Positions 18,184-27,531 are shown, counted from the stretch's first letter. The stretch is DNA of 38,486 nt from an uncultured Clostridia bacterium (GCA_944386365.1 CALXAT010000014.1:1-38486), one strand, 5' to 3'. Program-made: numbers and translations. The notes: generated by a model not told the origin, from the letters alone.

Positions 18184-18212
18184 ATTATACCAACTAAATA
18201 GCAATTCGTAAA
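18184..18212 (-). promoter_or_regulatory. Rubredoxin promoter
   Basis: Minus strand TTTACG (18212-18207), 17-base spacer, TATAAT (18189-18184). Confidence 0.7.
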
Positions 18213-18243
18213 TACTTTTTTAGAATTTATTTACTTTTCTTTT

Positions 18244-18270
18244 GATTTTTCTTTATTACATAGAAAAATC
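18244..18270 (-). repeat. Palindrome after the membrane cohesin gene
   Basis: A 9-bp perfect stem, 18244-18252 with 18262-18270, loop of 9, 13 bases downstream of the stop codon. It lacks a T-run on the minus strand, so it is a doubtful terminator and may act as an mRNA 3' stabiliser. Confidence 0.4.
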
Positions 18271-18282
18271 TCTTTGTTTTCG

Positions 18283-19560
18283 CTAGCGCATGCTTTTCTT
18301 ATTTTTATCCATTTTTTCCTTTTTTATTCTATAAATAACAACAACTATAATTGCAATAGAAAAAATTATATAAATAATAACAAACCATAAATTTTCTTCT
18401 ATATTTTCAATGATACTCTTGTTGCTTGCGTTCTGTTCTTCTTCTCCTTCTTTTTCTTCTAAGATGGCATTTAATTTTTGAATATTTAATTGCTGTTCTT
18501 CATCTGCTATTTTTTGTTCTTCTTCGCTTCTTCTATAAACATTTACCCTATATTGTTTTATCGTATATCTGTTTTCAGCCGTCACTTGAATATTTACTAC
18601 ATTATTTCCATATTGTAGATTTTCTCCACCGAATACTTCTACTTTTGCATTTTGCCTTTCTGGTATTGCTAAAATATTTAGATTTTCAGTTGTATTTGAA
18701 ACAATGGTATGATATTGGTATATATCATTTGCAAATTCTGGCTCTATCATCACATTTTCAATTGCTAAAGTTTCTAAATTGGCATTTGCTTTTTCCAAAT
18801 CTTTTGTTTTCGTAACAGAAATTACATATTGTGTTTTACTTGTTTTATCTGGTGAGGTAACCTCTATAACAATTGTATTTATTCCTTCTTTAAAATCTGT
18901 ATTTCCATTAATCGTTACATTAGCATTTGTGTTTTCTGGAATAGCTGTTACTTCCAATTGCGATAGATCTTCTGTTAAAAAGTAATATTCTGTTATATCT
19001 GGTGAAAATACAGGTGTCATTCCCTCATGGTTTAATCGTAAATTTTTTAATTTAGAATTGTTACTTGTAACTCCACTTTCTTCTGAAATTTCAATTGTTT
19101 CTGTTTGAGTTTCTTCATTTGCTATGATTTCAATCCCATCTGTAAAACTTTGCACTTGAACACCTTCGGCATTATAGAATTCTCCCTGAATAGCAATATA
19201 TTCATTTTCAATTTCTTTTGCTTTAAATGTATACTTCACCAATTCACAATTTTGTTTTGGATGTTCTCCTCCTGTTTCATCATACCAAACCGTTATAATT
19301 TTACTTCCTGACACATTCGTATTTTCTGGTCCTGAAACATATTCTAATAATTCATTATTAAAATATATTTGTATATCAAATGCTGCTACATCAATATTGG
19401 CTAAATTAATTGTAAAACTAAATTCTTCTCCATTTTCTATTTCTGTATTTGTCGCTTGTAAATAAACACTATCTAGATTTTCATTTTTTACTGCTAGTGT
19501 TATTATACTTATATTGGTTAACATGAATAGTATAATTAGAAAAATGATTATTTTTTTCAA
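18283..19560 (-). CDS. Membrane-anchored cohesin-domain protein with two cadherin-like beta-sandwich domains
   Basis: A 425-residue surface protein. Signal peptide at 1-23; cohesin-like domain at about 28-147, with the typical FDIQIYFNNELLEYVSG strand pair and VWYDETGG loop; two cadherin-like beta-sandwich (PF12733-type) domains at about 170-252 (LKNLRLNHEG...FSPDITEYYF) and 262-344 (LETLAIEN...FANDIYQYH); an acidic coiled linker; one membrane helix at about 391-411 and a Lys-rich inner tail. So it should sit in the membrane with the cohesin outside. The start is TTG 19560, with AAAGGAAG 10 bases before. Last gene of the cohesin-sortase-dockerin cassette. A dockerin-binding role is inferred from the fold and from the dockerin protein encoded directly upstream. 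Confidence 0.8.
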   Translation of the reverse strand: MKKIIIFLIILFMLTNISIITLAVKNENLDSVYLQATNTEIENGEEFSFTINLANIDVAAFDIQIYFNNELLEYVSGPENTNVSGSKIITVWYDETGGEHPKQNCELVKYTFKAKEIENEYIAIQGEFYNAEGVQVQSFTDGIEIIANEETQTETIEISEESGVTSNNSKLKNLRLNHEGMTPVFSPDITEYYFLTEDLSQLEVTAIPENTNANVTINGNTDFKEGINTIVIEVTSPDKTSKTQYVISVTKTKDLEKANANLETLAIENVMIEPEFANDIYQYHTIVSNTTENLNILAIPERQNAKVEVFGGENLQYGNNVVNIQVTAENRYTIKQYRVNVYRRSEEEQKIADEEQQLNIQKLNAILEEKEGEEEQNASNKSIIENIEENLWFVIIYIIFSIAIIVVVIYRIKKEKMDKNKKSMR

Positions 19561-19599
19561 ACGTTTTCTTCCTTTCTTACATGACTATATTTTTCATTC

Positions 19600-19677
19600 A
19601 AGATATTGTATAAATAATTTTATGAAATTATAAATTGTAAATAAAAGATGTATAAAAATTCTTTTATACAATATCTT
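19600..19677 (-). repeat. 15-bp inverted repeat between the dockerin and membrane-cohesin genes
   Basis: AAGATATTGTATAAA (19600-19614) and its exact reverse complement (19663-19677) flank a 48-base AT-rich loop. A second hairpin, GTATAAAA (19650-19657) with TTTTATAC (19662-19669), overlaps the right arm, so the two structures exclude each other. Possible attenuator or mRNA processing site. Confidence 0.45.
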
Positions 19678-19690
19678 AAATCTGATAAAA

Positions 19691-21967
19691 TCATTGTACA
19701 ATTTGTTTCAATCCTAATATATGCCTTTGTATTAATAATAAATCCACTGATGTTGGTTTTTTTCCATTTTTATTAATATTACCTGCTTTTTGGAATAAGA
19801 AATCTAATTCTTCTATTTCTAATATATGTCTTTGTAATTTTAATAAGTCTACACTATTAATTTTTCCATTTCCATCAACATCTCCATAAATAATAATTTC
19901 ATATTCTGCTATCAATGTTTGTACATCTGTATTCGTAAAAATTTGAACTTTTGAACCAGTTCCTACCAAATCTTGATTTTGTAATAAATTTTCTTGTTTA
20001 TCTACGATTTGTACCTGATATTTTTCACTCACGAAAATATTTTCTAACAATTTTTCTACTCTTCTATTTTCTTCTTCAATACCACTCATTTCATTTCCAT
20101 TCACTCGTATATTTTCACTAAAACTTAAATCTTCTTCTGCAATCTTTTCTATTACATGTACCTGTATCGACTGATTAATATCTTCATCTTCCTCTGAAAA
20201 AACCTGTATCGTCGTATTTCCTATTTGAACTGCTGTAATGATTCCTAAATCATTGACAGTTGCAACATTCATATTTTCAGACACATATTGCACTGTTTTA
20301 TTATTAGCATCTTCTGGTTCAACATTGCTAAGGATTTGATATTGCTCCCCTTCTTGCAAAGTAATGGCTTCCACATTTACTTCTATTCCTGTAACTTTAC
20401 TATATACTTCTATATCTATACTTGCTTGTATACCATTTGAAATTGCCCTTACAGTAATGATTGCTTTTCCAGAAGATACACCATACAAATTTCCATTACT
20501 ATCTACTTTTACAATTTTTTCATTACTAGAAATATATTCTACTCTTTGGTCTTCTGCTTCTTTTGGATAAATTTCTATATTTAATTTACGAATTTCATTT
20601 TTTTGAATGACCGGATTATCTACTGATACTTTGATTTCTTCTACTTCGATTTCTGGCAATTCTTCTACATAATTTTGAAAAACATATCCTACGATTCCAT
20701 TTTCTAAAATGACTCTATCCCATAATTCTCCACTTTGCTTTCCTTTTGCAATTCTTGTCATCGTTTCATTTTTAGAAACACTCGTTATTTTTTCATAACT
20801 TGTACTTGGACCACTTCTAACATTTAAAGTAGTTTCTACATTGGCATATACTTTCGTATTATCTTTTACATAATCAGAAGGATTAATAGCAGGACTTTCT
20901 TCTTGTATTTCAGGCATATGATTATATACCGGAATCACAAAATTAATATTCAAATCTAATAAATTACTATTCGCATATCCTTTATAAATAATATTGGATT
21001 CACTATATGGTGCCAATACATTTGTCATATATTGATGCCAAAAGAGTTCTCCATTGTTGGTATCATGCACATGGAATTTTTGTAAATAAATTGTGTTTTG
21101 CCCCATATTGATATAACTAGAACCAATAAAAATACCACCACCAGTAATCGCTCTTTCTTTGGTATTCCAAGGAATTAAATATTTTGTTTTTGTTGCTTCA
21201 CTTGCTCCATTTCCATCTCTTGCATATTTTAGCCCATTAATAATTGCTCCCATCGGTTCTGAAGAACTGGTAGCTCCTATGTTATAAAAATTATATAAAC
21301 CTTCATATCCTGCTACTTTTCCGCTAATCGAACTATGTGATAAGAATGGTCCTACCTCTTGTTTAATCCTTGAAGCTAAATGATAACTACTTACTTTTGA
21401 CTGAACACCTGCACTATAAATTAAATCAGAATATTTTTTATTCATCGTTACTGTACTTCCACTTGCAGTTAAGTAACTCACAATCTGATTATAAAATTCT
21501 GTACCATATAGTATTTTTTCAATGCCATCTACTGAATTGCTATAACTATTAAAAGATAATTCTTCAAATTGGAAAATTCTTGACTCATTTAAGAAATTTC
21601 GTGGATCCATTGTGTATAGCAATGATTGTTTTGAACAATCCACCCAACCGCTATCGACTTCTACATTGTATTCTCCTGGCTTCGTATTTTTCCATCTGTC
21701 ATTATAAGATTTTGGTACTAAATTTTTTCCAAATATATTTTCATTTTGAATCACATAGTCCCAATCTAGGTTTGTATATAAAACGGTAAATGTCCAATTT
21801 GGATGATTCTTTTTCAACTCTTCTAAATACGGCTGATAACTCTCAGGAAAATTTTCAATTCCATCCACTATATCGACAGCTTGTACATCTTTTTTGGGAA
21901 ATAGATATATAGCTAATAAAATAATCAAAATTACATATAATCCATATCGTATTCTTTCTTTTAACAT
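19691..21967 (-). CDS. Secreted glucosaminidase-like cell-wall protein with SH3, Big_2 and dockerin domains
   Basis: A 758-residue exported protein. N-terminal hydrophobic signal (residues 8-27); a glucosaminidase (GH73/LytD-like) catalytic region about 50-345, with WVDCSKQSLLYTMDPRNFLNE, a likely catalytic Glu204 in RIKQEVGPF and YNFYNIGA; bacterial SH3 at 372-435 (TLNVRSGPSTSYEKI); two Big_2 immunoglobulin-like domains at about 445-523 and 527-606; a small domain at 610-690; and a C-terminal type I dockerin at 693-756. The first calcium loop is canonical (GDVDGNGKINSVDLLKLQRH); the second is degenerate (GNINKNGKKPTSVDLL, with an insertion). It should cut peptidoglycan and dock on a cohesin, two of which are encoded in the same cassette. 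ATG 21967 has an AAAGGAG site. Confidence 0.85.
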   Translation of the reverse strand: MLKERIRYGLYVILIILLAIYLFPKKDVQAVDIVDGIENFPESYQPYLEELKKNHPNWTFTVLYTNLDWDYVIQNENIFGKNLVPKSYNDRWKNTKPGEYNVEVDSGWVDCSKQSLLYTMDPRNFLNESRIFQFEELSFNSYSNSVDGIEKILYGTEFYNQIVSYLTASGSTVTMNKKYSDLIYSAGVQSKVSSYHLASRIKQEVGPFLSHSSISGKVAGYEGLYNFYNIGATSSSEPMGAIINGLKYARDGNGASEATKTKYLIPWNTKERAITGGGIFIGSSYINMGQNTIYLQKFHVHDTNNGELFWHQYMTNVLAPYSESNIIYKGYANSNLLDLNINFVIPVYNHMPEIQEESPAINPSDYVKDNTKVYANVETTLNVRSGPSTSYEKITSVSKNETMTRIAKGKQSGELWDRVILENGIVGYVFQNYVEELPEIEVEEIKVSVDNPVIQKNEIRKLNIEIYPKEAEDQRVEYISSNEKIVKVDSNGNLYGVSSGKAIITVRAISNGIQASIDIEVYSKVTGIEVNVEAITLQEGEQYQILSNVEPEDANNKTVQYVSENMNVATVNDLGIITAVQIGNTTIQVFSEEDEDINQSIQVHVIEKIAEEDLSFSENIRVNGNEMSGIEEENRRVEKLLENIFVSEKYQVQIVDKQENLLQNQDLVGTGSKVQIFTNTDVQTLIAEYEIIIYGDVDGNGKINSVDLLKLQRHILEIEELDFLFQKAGNINKNGKKPTSVDLLLIQRHILGLKQIVQ

Positions 21968-22000
21968 ATATTGCTCCTTTGCAATTTCGTTATGTAATTT

Positions 22001-22046
22001 AAAATATAGAAAGCAAATATATACTTTTTTATATATCTACTTTCTA
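22001..22046 (-). terminator. Imperfect hairpin between sortase and dockerin genes
   Basis: TAGAAAG and CTTTCTA (22007-22013 and 22040-22046) form a 7-bp base with further AT pairing inside, followed by TATTTT on the minus strand. It may attenuate read-through from sortase into the dockerin gene. Confidence 0.35.
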
Positions 22047-22058
22047 CATTTTCTATTT

Positions 22059-22715
22059 TTATATCTTTACTGCTTTTACAATGATTCTCTTAGAAGAATC
22101 TGTTGTACAAGTAATTAAAGTCACTTCTATTCTTCCATCTGTTTTTTGTGATAAACATTGTGTTTCATATGGCTCTACTGTTTCTACTAGATATATTTTA
22201 TACATACCTTCCTGAAGATTACTATCTATCAATGTGAAAGTATCACCAATATCTAATTTCTTTAAATCATGAAACATATTTTTTGTTACATAATTGTGTC
22301 CTGCTATACAAAAATTTCCTACTTCATTGGGATTACTTCCATAGAACTTTGTAACAGATACACCTAATGCTTGATTACTATATTCAGAAATAACATATGT
22401 TTCTAAATTTATTTTCGGTATTTCTAATTTTGCAATCACAGGATATCCTTTATATGTTGTTAACATATTTTCTTCTGTCTGATGAATCCTTGTATTTTGT
22501 ATTGTATTTTCATCATCTAAAATTATATTTGATTTTTCTATCTCATTTCTTGTGTCAAAATTTTCTGTACTTTCCAAACTCGTTTGTCGTTGTTTATCTA
22601 GTTTTCCAACTTCTTTTATTTCTATCCATTGATTAACCAATACACAAATAAACAGGATTATGGTTATTATAAAACCAATGAAAATTATCTGACTTATTCT
22701 ATCTTTAGTTTTCAA
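22059..22715 (-). CDS. Sortase
   Basis: A 218-residue membrane-bound transpeptidase. One N-terminal membrane helix (about 8-28), a charged linker, then the sortase barrel with the catalytic triad: His140 in CIAGHNYV, Cys203 in VTLITCTTDSSKR and Arg210. It starts 12 bases after the LPKTG protein and is presumably dedicated to it, cutting LPKTG and linking the protein to the cell wall. The pattern TLITC with SSKRIIVKAV resembles housekeeping-like or class D enzymes, but class assignment needs alignment. ATG 22715. Confidence 0.92.
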   Translation of the reverse strand: MKTKDRISQIIFIGFIITIILFICVLVNQWIEIKEVGKLDKQRQTSLESTENFDTRNEIEKSNIILDDENTIQNTRIHQTEENMLTTYKGYPVIAKLEIPKINLETYVISEYSNQALGVSVTKFYGSNPNEVGNFCIAGHNYVTKNMFHDLKKLDIGDTFTLIDSNLQEGMYKIYLVETVEPYETQCLSQKTDGRIEVTLITCTTDSSKRIIVKAVKI

Positions 22716-22727
22716 ATTATTATCCTT

Positions 22728-23780
22728 CTATCTATTCTTTTTTTTCATGACAATATATAAAGAAGTACTCATAATGGCTATTATTATAACCACTATCGGA
22801 ACATATAAATTTATACCTGTTTTTGGTAATTGTGTTGGTAAATTTTCCTCTGTTGTATTTGTTATATTTTCTTCTATTGTTCCTTCTGCTTCATTTTCTG
22901 GTATTTCCTCTTCTGGTGGCGTCGTTTCCGTATCTGTTACAGTCACTATAAATGTATTTTCTGTAATAACAGCATCTGAAGAATCTCTATCAATTAATTT
23001 GAAAGTAATTCTGTATTCCCCTGCTTTGTCAAAGATACCTCTAAGATTTAATACTTTATTGACATTTTGTCCACCAATTGCATATCCAGATGGATCACCC
23101 CAACCACTATCTATTAAGTCATATTCTGTCTGTGTTTCATCAGTTCCTTTTAATTGCACATTTCCTCCATCAGGTGTTGTGGCCTCTGCTATAATTCTAG
23201 CATGGTCATAATTTTTACCCATTGCAGATGTTAAAGAAAGTGTCATTTCTTTTTCCGTATTTACAATTGGTCCACCTGTATAAGATAATTCAAATTTATA
23301 ATCTTCATATCTTGGCTCTACCACAATATTTTTTTCTAGTGCAGTGGTTATATCATCATAATTTTCACTAGCATCTGGATTTGCTAATCCTTCTGCAGTT
23401 ACTGCTAAATCTGTTGGATTTGATGTAATAATTCCTTCTTTTGCTCTAAAAGTGATGCTCATACTTTCTTTTGGACTTGTTCCTCCTGTTGAATCATAAA
23501 ATACTACTCTTACTCTTGTTCCATTATCATTTGGTGTTCCGCCATCTGTTTCAACATATTCCAATAAATTATTATCATAAGCTATATCAAATGTATACGC
23601 ACCTAATGGTTTTCCAAAAGTAATCGTAAGTGTTATTGTATCTCCAGGATTTACAGTATTTTTGTTAGTAGAAATTTCTATATCATCTAATGCTGCCGCT
23701 TGTACTGTATTTGTATTAAATAATAGTATAAAAGTAAATAAAATTGATAAAATAACTAATGTATTTAATATTTTTTTCAT
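22728..23780 (-). CDS. LPXTG-anchored cohesin-domain surface protein
   Basis: A 350-residue wall protein. Signal peptide 1-29 ending VQAAA; cohesin-like domain about 31-152, with FDIAYDNNLLEYVET and the VVFYDSTGG loop, the counterpart of the VWYDETGG loop in the membrane cohesin; a second beta-rich domain at about 158-283 of unknown type; a Glu/Thr/Pro-rich wall-spanning stretch; and a cell-wall sorting signal with LPKTG at 318-322, a hydrophobic helix and a MKKKNR tail. First gene of the cassette, followed after 12 bases by sortase. It should present a single cohesin on the wall. AAAGGAGG precedes the ATG. Its own promoter is not clear. Confidence 0.88.
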   Translation of the reverse strand: MKKILNTLVILSILFTFILLFNTNTVQAAALDDIEISTNKNTVNPGDTITLTITFGKPLGAYTFDIAYDNNLLEYVETDGGTPNDNGTRVRVVFYDSTGGTSPKESMSITFRAKEGIITSNPTDLAVTAEGLANPDASENYDDITTALEKNIVVEPRYEDYKFELSYTGGPIVNTEKEMTLSLTSAMGKNYDHARIIAEATTPDGGNVQLKGTDETQTEYDLIDSGWGDPSGYAIGGQNVNKVLNLRGIFDKAGEYRITFKLIDRDSSDAVITENTFIVTVTDTETTPPEEEIPENEAEGTIEENITNTTEENLPTQLPKTGINLYVPIVVIIIAIMSTSLYIVMKKKNR

Positions 23781-23914
23781 TTTTTAATTTCCTCCTTTTT
23801 TTATTTTGTAATATTAGTATGTCTCATTTTAATATTTTTATTAAATTTTGAAAAAGAAGAAATTTCTAATTTTGTAATTATGTAGTATATATACATAAAA
23901 ATTTCTTAAACCAA

Positions 23915-23943
23915 TTGAATTTCTAAGCATTTTAGGATATAAT
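23915..23943 (+). promoter_or_regulatory. asnS promoter
   Basis: TTGAAT (23915-23920), 17-base spacer, TATAAT (23938-23943). The leader of about 60 bases is too short for a T-box. Confidence 0.72.
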
Positions 23944-24012
23944 TACACTTGTCTAATAAAATTTTACAATGAAATAGCAATAAACATATTTTTAATAGGA
24001 GGTTTTATCTTT

Positions 24013-25404
24013 ATGAAGAAGTTAGTAATTAAAGATTTATATAGACACACAAGTGATTTTGAAAACAAAGAAGTAACCTTAGAAGGATGGGTAAAAACCA
24101 TTCGTGATTCTAAAACTTTTGGATTTATTGAATTAAATGATGGTTCATTTTTTAAAAATGTTCAAATTGTATTTAGTGATAAATTAGATAACTTTAGTGA
24201 AATTGCAAAATTATCTATTAGTTCTTCTATAAAAGTTATAGGTACTTTGGTTATAACAGAAAATGCAAAACAACCTTTTGAAATTCAAGCTAAAGAAATA
24301 CAAATTTTAAATTTATGTGATTTAGAATATCCTCTTCAAAAGAAAAGACATTCTTTTGAATATCTAAGAACCATTGCACATCTTCGTCCTAGAACCAATA
24401 CATTTAATGCTGTATTTAGAGTAAGAAGTGTTTTTGCATATGCTATTCATAAATTTTTCCAAGAAAAAGGCTTTGTCTATGTGCATACACCAATCCTTAC
24501 TTCTAGTGACGCAGAAGGTGCTGGAGAAATGTTTAATGTCAATTCTTTTGACCTTGCAAATGTTCCAAAAACAGAAGATGGACAAGTAGATTATTCCAAG
24601 GACTTTTTTGGAAAGCCTGCACATCTTACAGTAAGTGGTCAATTAAATGTAGAAACTTATGCAACTGCTTTTAGAAATGTATATACATTTGGACCAACTT
24701 TTAGAGCAGAAGATTCTAATACAGTAAAACATGCGGCAGAATTTTGGATGATTGAACCTGAAATTTGTTTTGCAGATTTAAATGATGATATGGACTTAGC
24801 AGAAGAAATGCTTAAATACACATTTTCTTATGTCTTAGAAAATTGTAAAGAAGAAATGGAATTCTTTAATAACTTTGTAGATAAAGGCTTATTAGAAAGA
24901 TTAAATAATGTCATTCATTCAGACTTTGCTAGAATTTCTTATACAGATGCTATCAAAGAATTAGAAAAAGTAAATGATAAATTTGAATTTAAAGTATCTT
25001 GGGGTGTTGATTTACAAACAGAACATGAAAGATATCTTTCTGAACAAGTTTTTCAGAAACCTGTATTTGTCACAGATTATCCAATGGACATAAAAGCCTT
25101 TTATATGAAGCAAAATCCAGATGGAAAAACAGTTGCAGCAGCGGACTTATTAGCTCCTGGAATTGGAGAAATTATAGGTGGTAGCCAAAGAGAAGAAGAT
25201 TATGATAAATTATTAACTAGAATGAAAGAACTACACATGGATATTGATAGCTATAACTGGTATTTAGATTTAAGAAAATATGGTAGTTGTGAACATGCTG
25301 GTTTTGGTTTGGGGTTTGAAAGAGCTATTATGTATTTAACTGGTATGCAAAATATTCGTGATGTTATTCCTTTCCCTAGAACACCTAAAAATTGTGAATT
25401 TTAA
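24013..25404 (+). CDS. asnS: Asparagine--tRNA ligase
   Basis: A 463-residue class IIb synthetase. N-terminal OB-fold anticodon domain ([25 protein letters not shown]), then the catalytic core with motif 2 at [26 protein letters not shown] and motif 3 at [29 protein letters not shown]. The [12 protein letters not shown] stretch and ending separate it from aspartyl and lysyl enzymes. AGGAGG lies 9-10 bases before the ATG. Transcribed alone, divergent from the surface cassette, and closed by a strong terminator. Confidence 0.96.
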   Translation: MKKLVIKDLYRHTSDFENKEVTLEGWVKTIRDSKTFGFIELNDGSFFKNVQIVFSDKLDNFSEIAKLSISSSIKVIGTLVITENAKQPFEIQAKEIQILNLCDLEYPLQKKRHSFEYLRTIAHLRPRTNTFNAVFRVRSVFAYAIHKFFQEKGFVYVHTPILTSSDAEGAGEMFNVNSFDLANVPKTEDGQVDYSKDFFGKPAHLTVSGQLNVETYATAFRNVYTFGPTFRAEDSNTVKHAAEFWMIEPEICFADLNDDMDLAEEMLKYTFSYVLENCKEEMEFFNNFVDKGLLERLNNVIHSDFARISYTDAIKELEKVNDKFEFKVSWGVDLQTEHERYLSEQVFQKPVFVTDYPMDIKAFYMKQNPDGKTVAAADLLAPGIGEIIGGSQREEDYDKLLTRMKELHMDIDSYNWYLDLRKYGSCEHAGFGLGFERAIMYLTGMQNIRDVIPFPRTPKNCEF

Positions 25405-25420
25405 TAAATGTATTTTTATA

Positions 25421-25458
25421 AAAATCTCTAATAAAAATTTATTAGAGATTTTATTTAT
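25421..25458 (+). terminator. asnS terminator
   Basis: A 15-bp perfect stem, 25421-25435 with 25438-25452, closed by a 2-base gap, followed by ATTTAT. Confidence 0.85.
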
Positions 25459-25515
25459 AATATTTAAACTAAACAATTATATTTCTTTTCTATTCAGAAA
25501 TCACTTTTATTTATG

Positions 25516-25544
25516 TTTATTTCACATTATTTTTATGATATAAT
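25516..25544 (+). promoter_or_regulatory. Promoter of the 25596 gene, extended -10 type
   Basis: TATAAT (25539-25544) with TG at 25536-25537, a weak -35 TTTATT (25516-25521) and a 17-base spacer. Confidence 0.6.
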
Positions 25545-25595
25545 AAATATTGCAATTTAAAAACAATGTTTTATTTTTTGAAAGGAGAAAATTGT

Positions 25596-26012
25596 ATGGA
25601 AGAAATTTTCATTTACAATTTAAACTTTGCAATCGCAAAAAACAATCGGCACCAAATTGGAACCATATCAATTAACAAAAGTGGTGAACTTAAACTCAGT
25701 CCAAGTGTAGTAAAAGCATTCAATGAAGAGCAATTGGCTGAACTTTCAAGACGCGTATTAGATGCCTATTCGCTTTTGCTGACTGGAACAGTTGATAGAA
25801 GTCTTTTTTCTTTTTCTCTCAAAAGAGGATTTGACCGATATACTGTAATCTATACCATAAAAGGAAAAGAAAACTGTATTGGTTATATCTTAGATAAAAA
25901 CCATCATCTTAACTTTCAAAGTAATGTGCCTTCATATATAAGATATTTATGTGTACATGAGTTAAAAGGAAAAAAGATTCGGTTCTACTATAGTGGAAAA
26001 TATTATAATTAA
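25596..26012 (+). CDS. Hypothetical protein of unknown family
   Basis: A 138-residue soluble protein that I do not recognise. It has no membrane segment, signal or cysteine pattern. The middle part is basic with SFSLKRGFDRYTVIY, and the end is HELKGKKIRFYYSGKYYN. ATG 25596 has an AAAGGAG site 9 bases upstream; the longer in-frame ATG at 25566 has none. Base use is visibly less AT-rich than the neighbours, with CGG and CGC codons, which could mean later acquisition. It is a single-gene unit with its own extended -10 promoter and a strong terminator shared with proS. Confidence 0.6.
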   Translation: MEEIFIYNLNFAIAKNNRHQIGTISINKSGELKLSPSVVKAFNEEQLAELSRRVLDAYSLLLTGTVDRSLFSFSLKRGFDRYTVIYTIKGKENCIGYILDKNHHLNFQSNVPSYIRYLCVHELKGKKIRFYYSGKYYN

Positions 26013-26017
26013 ATTGC

Positions 26018-26050
26018 AAAAAGGTGGCCTTTTGAGCCACCGCTTTTTAT
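26018..26050. terminator. Bidirectional terminator
   Basis: GGTGGC (26023-26028) pairs with GCCACC (26036-26041), extended by A/T pairs, with TTTTTATTTT on the plus strand and TTTTTG on the minus strand. It closes the 25596 gene and proS. Confidence 0.85.
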
Positions 26051-26052
26051 TT

Positions 26053-27492
26053 TTAATATTGTCTTCCCCAAACCACCATTTTTGTTGCTGGTTTACCACA
26101 ACATACACAAGTATCTCCTAAATGTTCTTGTTCAAAAGGCATACATCTTGATGGAGCACCTGTTACTTCTTTTACTTTATCTTCACATTCTTGACTTCCA
26201 CACCACATAGTTTTTACAAATCCTTGATTTTCATCTAGATTTTTCTTTAATTCTTCCATGTTGTGTGCAATAGTTGTTTTTTCTTCCATTCTTTTTTTAC
26301 ATACATCATACATAGAGCTTTGAATATCTTTTAATAATTGGTCTAATTTTTCTTCTATTTCATCTAATTTTACAGATATTTTTTCAGAAGTATCTCTTCT
26401 AACAAGAACAGCTTCTCCATTTTCAATATCTCTAGGTCCCATTTCAATTCTAACTGGTACACCTCTCATTTCCCAATCATTAAATTTATATCCTACAGAA
26501 TAATTATCTCTATCATCTAATTTCATTCTGAATTTTTTGCTTAATCTTTCATTTAATTTATTAGCTTCTTCTAATACCCCTTCTTTTTGTTGTGCAATTG
26601 GTACAATAACTGCTTGAATTGGTGCAACAAGTGGTGGTAATTTTAATCCTCTATTATCTCCATGTGCCATGATAACGGCTCCAATTAATCTTGTACTAAT
26701 TCCCCATGAAGTTTGGTAAGCATATTCTTGGTCTCCATTTTTATTTTGGAATTTCACATCAAATGGTTTTGTAAAGTTTTGACCAAAATAGTGGGAAGTT
26801 CCACCTTGTAAAGCTCTGCCATCATGCATTAATGTTTCTACCGTATAGGTTGCTTCTGCTCCTGCAAATTGTTCTTTTTTGGTTTTTTGTCCTTTTAAAA
26901 CTGGAATCGCTAATAAATTTTCTATAATATCTGCATATACTTCTAGCATATCTAATGTAAATTTTTTAGCTTCTTCTGCCGTTTCATGAATGGTATGTCC
27001 TTCTTGCCATAAAAATTCTCTTGAACGTAAAAATGGTCTTGTTTCTTTTTCCCATCTTAACACACTACACCATTGGTTATATAAAAATGGTAAATCTCTC
27101 CATGAACTTAACCATTTTGAATACATAGTAGAAAAAATAGTTTCAGAAGTTGGTCTTACACATAATCTTTCTTCTAATTCTTCTCCTCCACCCATAGTTA
27201 CCCAAGCTACTTCTGGAGCGAATCCTTCCACATGGTCTTTTTCTTTATTTAATAAACTTTCTGGAATTAATACTGGCATAGAAATGTTTTTAACACCATG
27301 TTCTTTAAATTTTTCATCTGCATATTTTTGTATGTTTTCCCAGATAGCATACCCATATGGTCTAATAGCTATAAATCCCTTTACGTCTGTATAATCAGCA
27401 AGTTCTGCTTTTAACACAATGTCTGTATACCATTGTGGGAAATTTTCATCTATATTGGTAATATCTTTTACAAATTCTTTTTCATTCTTCAT
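26053..27492 (-). CDS. proS: Proline--tRNA ligase (archaeal/eukaryote-like type)
   Basis: A 479-residue class II synthetase of the short ProRS type without the bacterial editing insertion. Marks: [17 protein letters not shown] at the start, motif 2 region [22 protein letters not shown], the [10 protein letters not shown] stretch, motif 3 [13 protein letters not shown], and a C-terminal cysteine-rich part with [10 protein letters not shown] and [10 protein letters not shown], ending in Tyr as usual for this type. ATG 27492 has a GGAGAG site; a further ATG 18 bases up does not. It follows scpB by 39 bases and probably shares its promoter. Confidence 0.96.
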   Translation of the reverse strand: MKNEKEFVKDITNIDENFPQWYTDIVLKAELADYTDVKGFIAIRPYGYAIWENIQKYADEKFKEHGVKNISMPVLIPESLLNKEKDHVEGFAPEVAWVTMGGGEELEERLCVRPTSETIFSTMYSKWLSSWRDLPFLYNQWCSVLRWEKETRPFLRSREFLWQEGHTIHETAEEAKKFTLDMLEVYADIIENLLAIPVLKGQKTKKEQFAGAEATYTVETLMHDGRALQGGTSHYFGQNFTKPFDVKFQNKNGDQEYAYQTSWGISTRLIGAVIMAHGDNRGLKLPPLVAPIQAVIVPIAQQKEGVLEEANKLNERLSKKFRMKLDDRDNYSVGYKFNDWEMRGVPVRIEMGPRDIENGEAVLVRRDTSEKISVKLDEIEEKLDQLLKDIQSSMYDVCKKRMEEKTTIAHNMEELKKNLDENQGFVKTMWCGSQECEDKVKEVTGAPSRCMPFEQEHLGDTCVCCGKPATKMVVWGRQY

Positions 27493-27531
27493 AATTAAAT
27501 CTCTCCTCATATTAATATTTATTTTTCTAAG

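Noticed and set aside
18244..18270. Intrinsic terminator of the membrane cohesin gene
   Set aside because: The palindrome is real, but no T-run follows on the minus strand; listed only as a repeat.
23781..24012. T-box riboswitch before asnS
   Set aside because: The promoter leaves a leader of about 60 bases with no T-box sequence or specifier loop.
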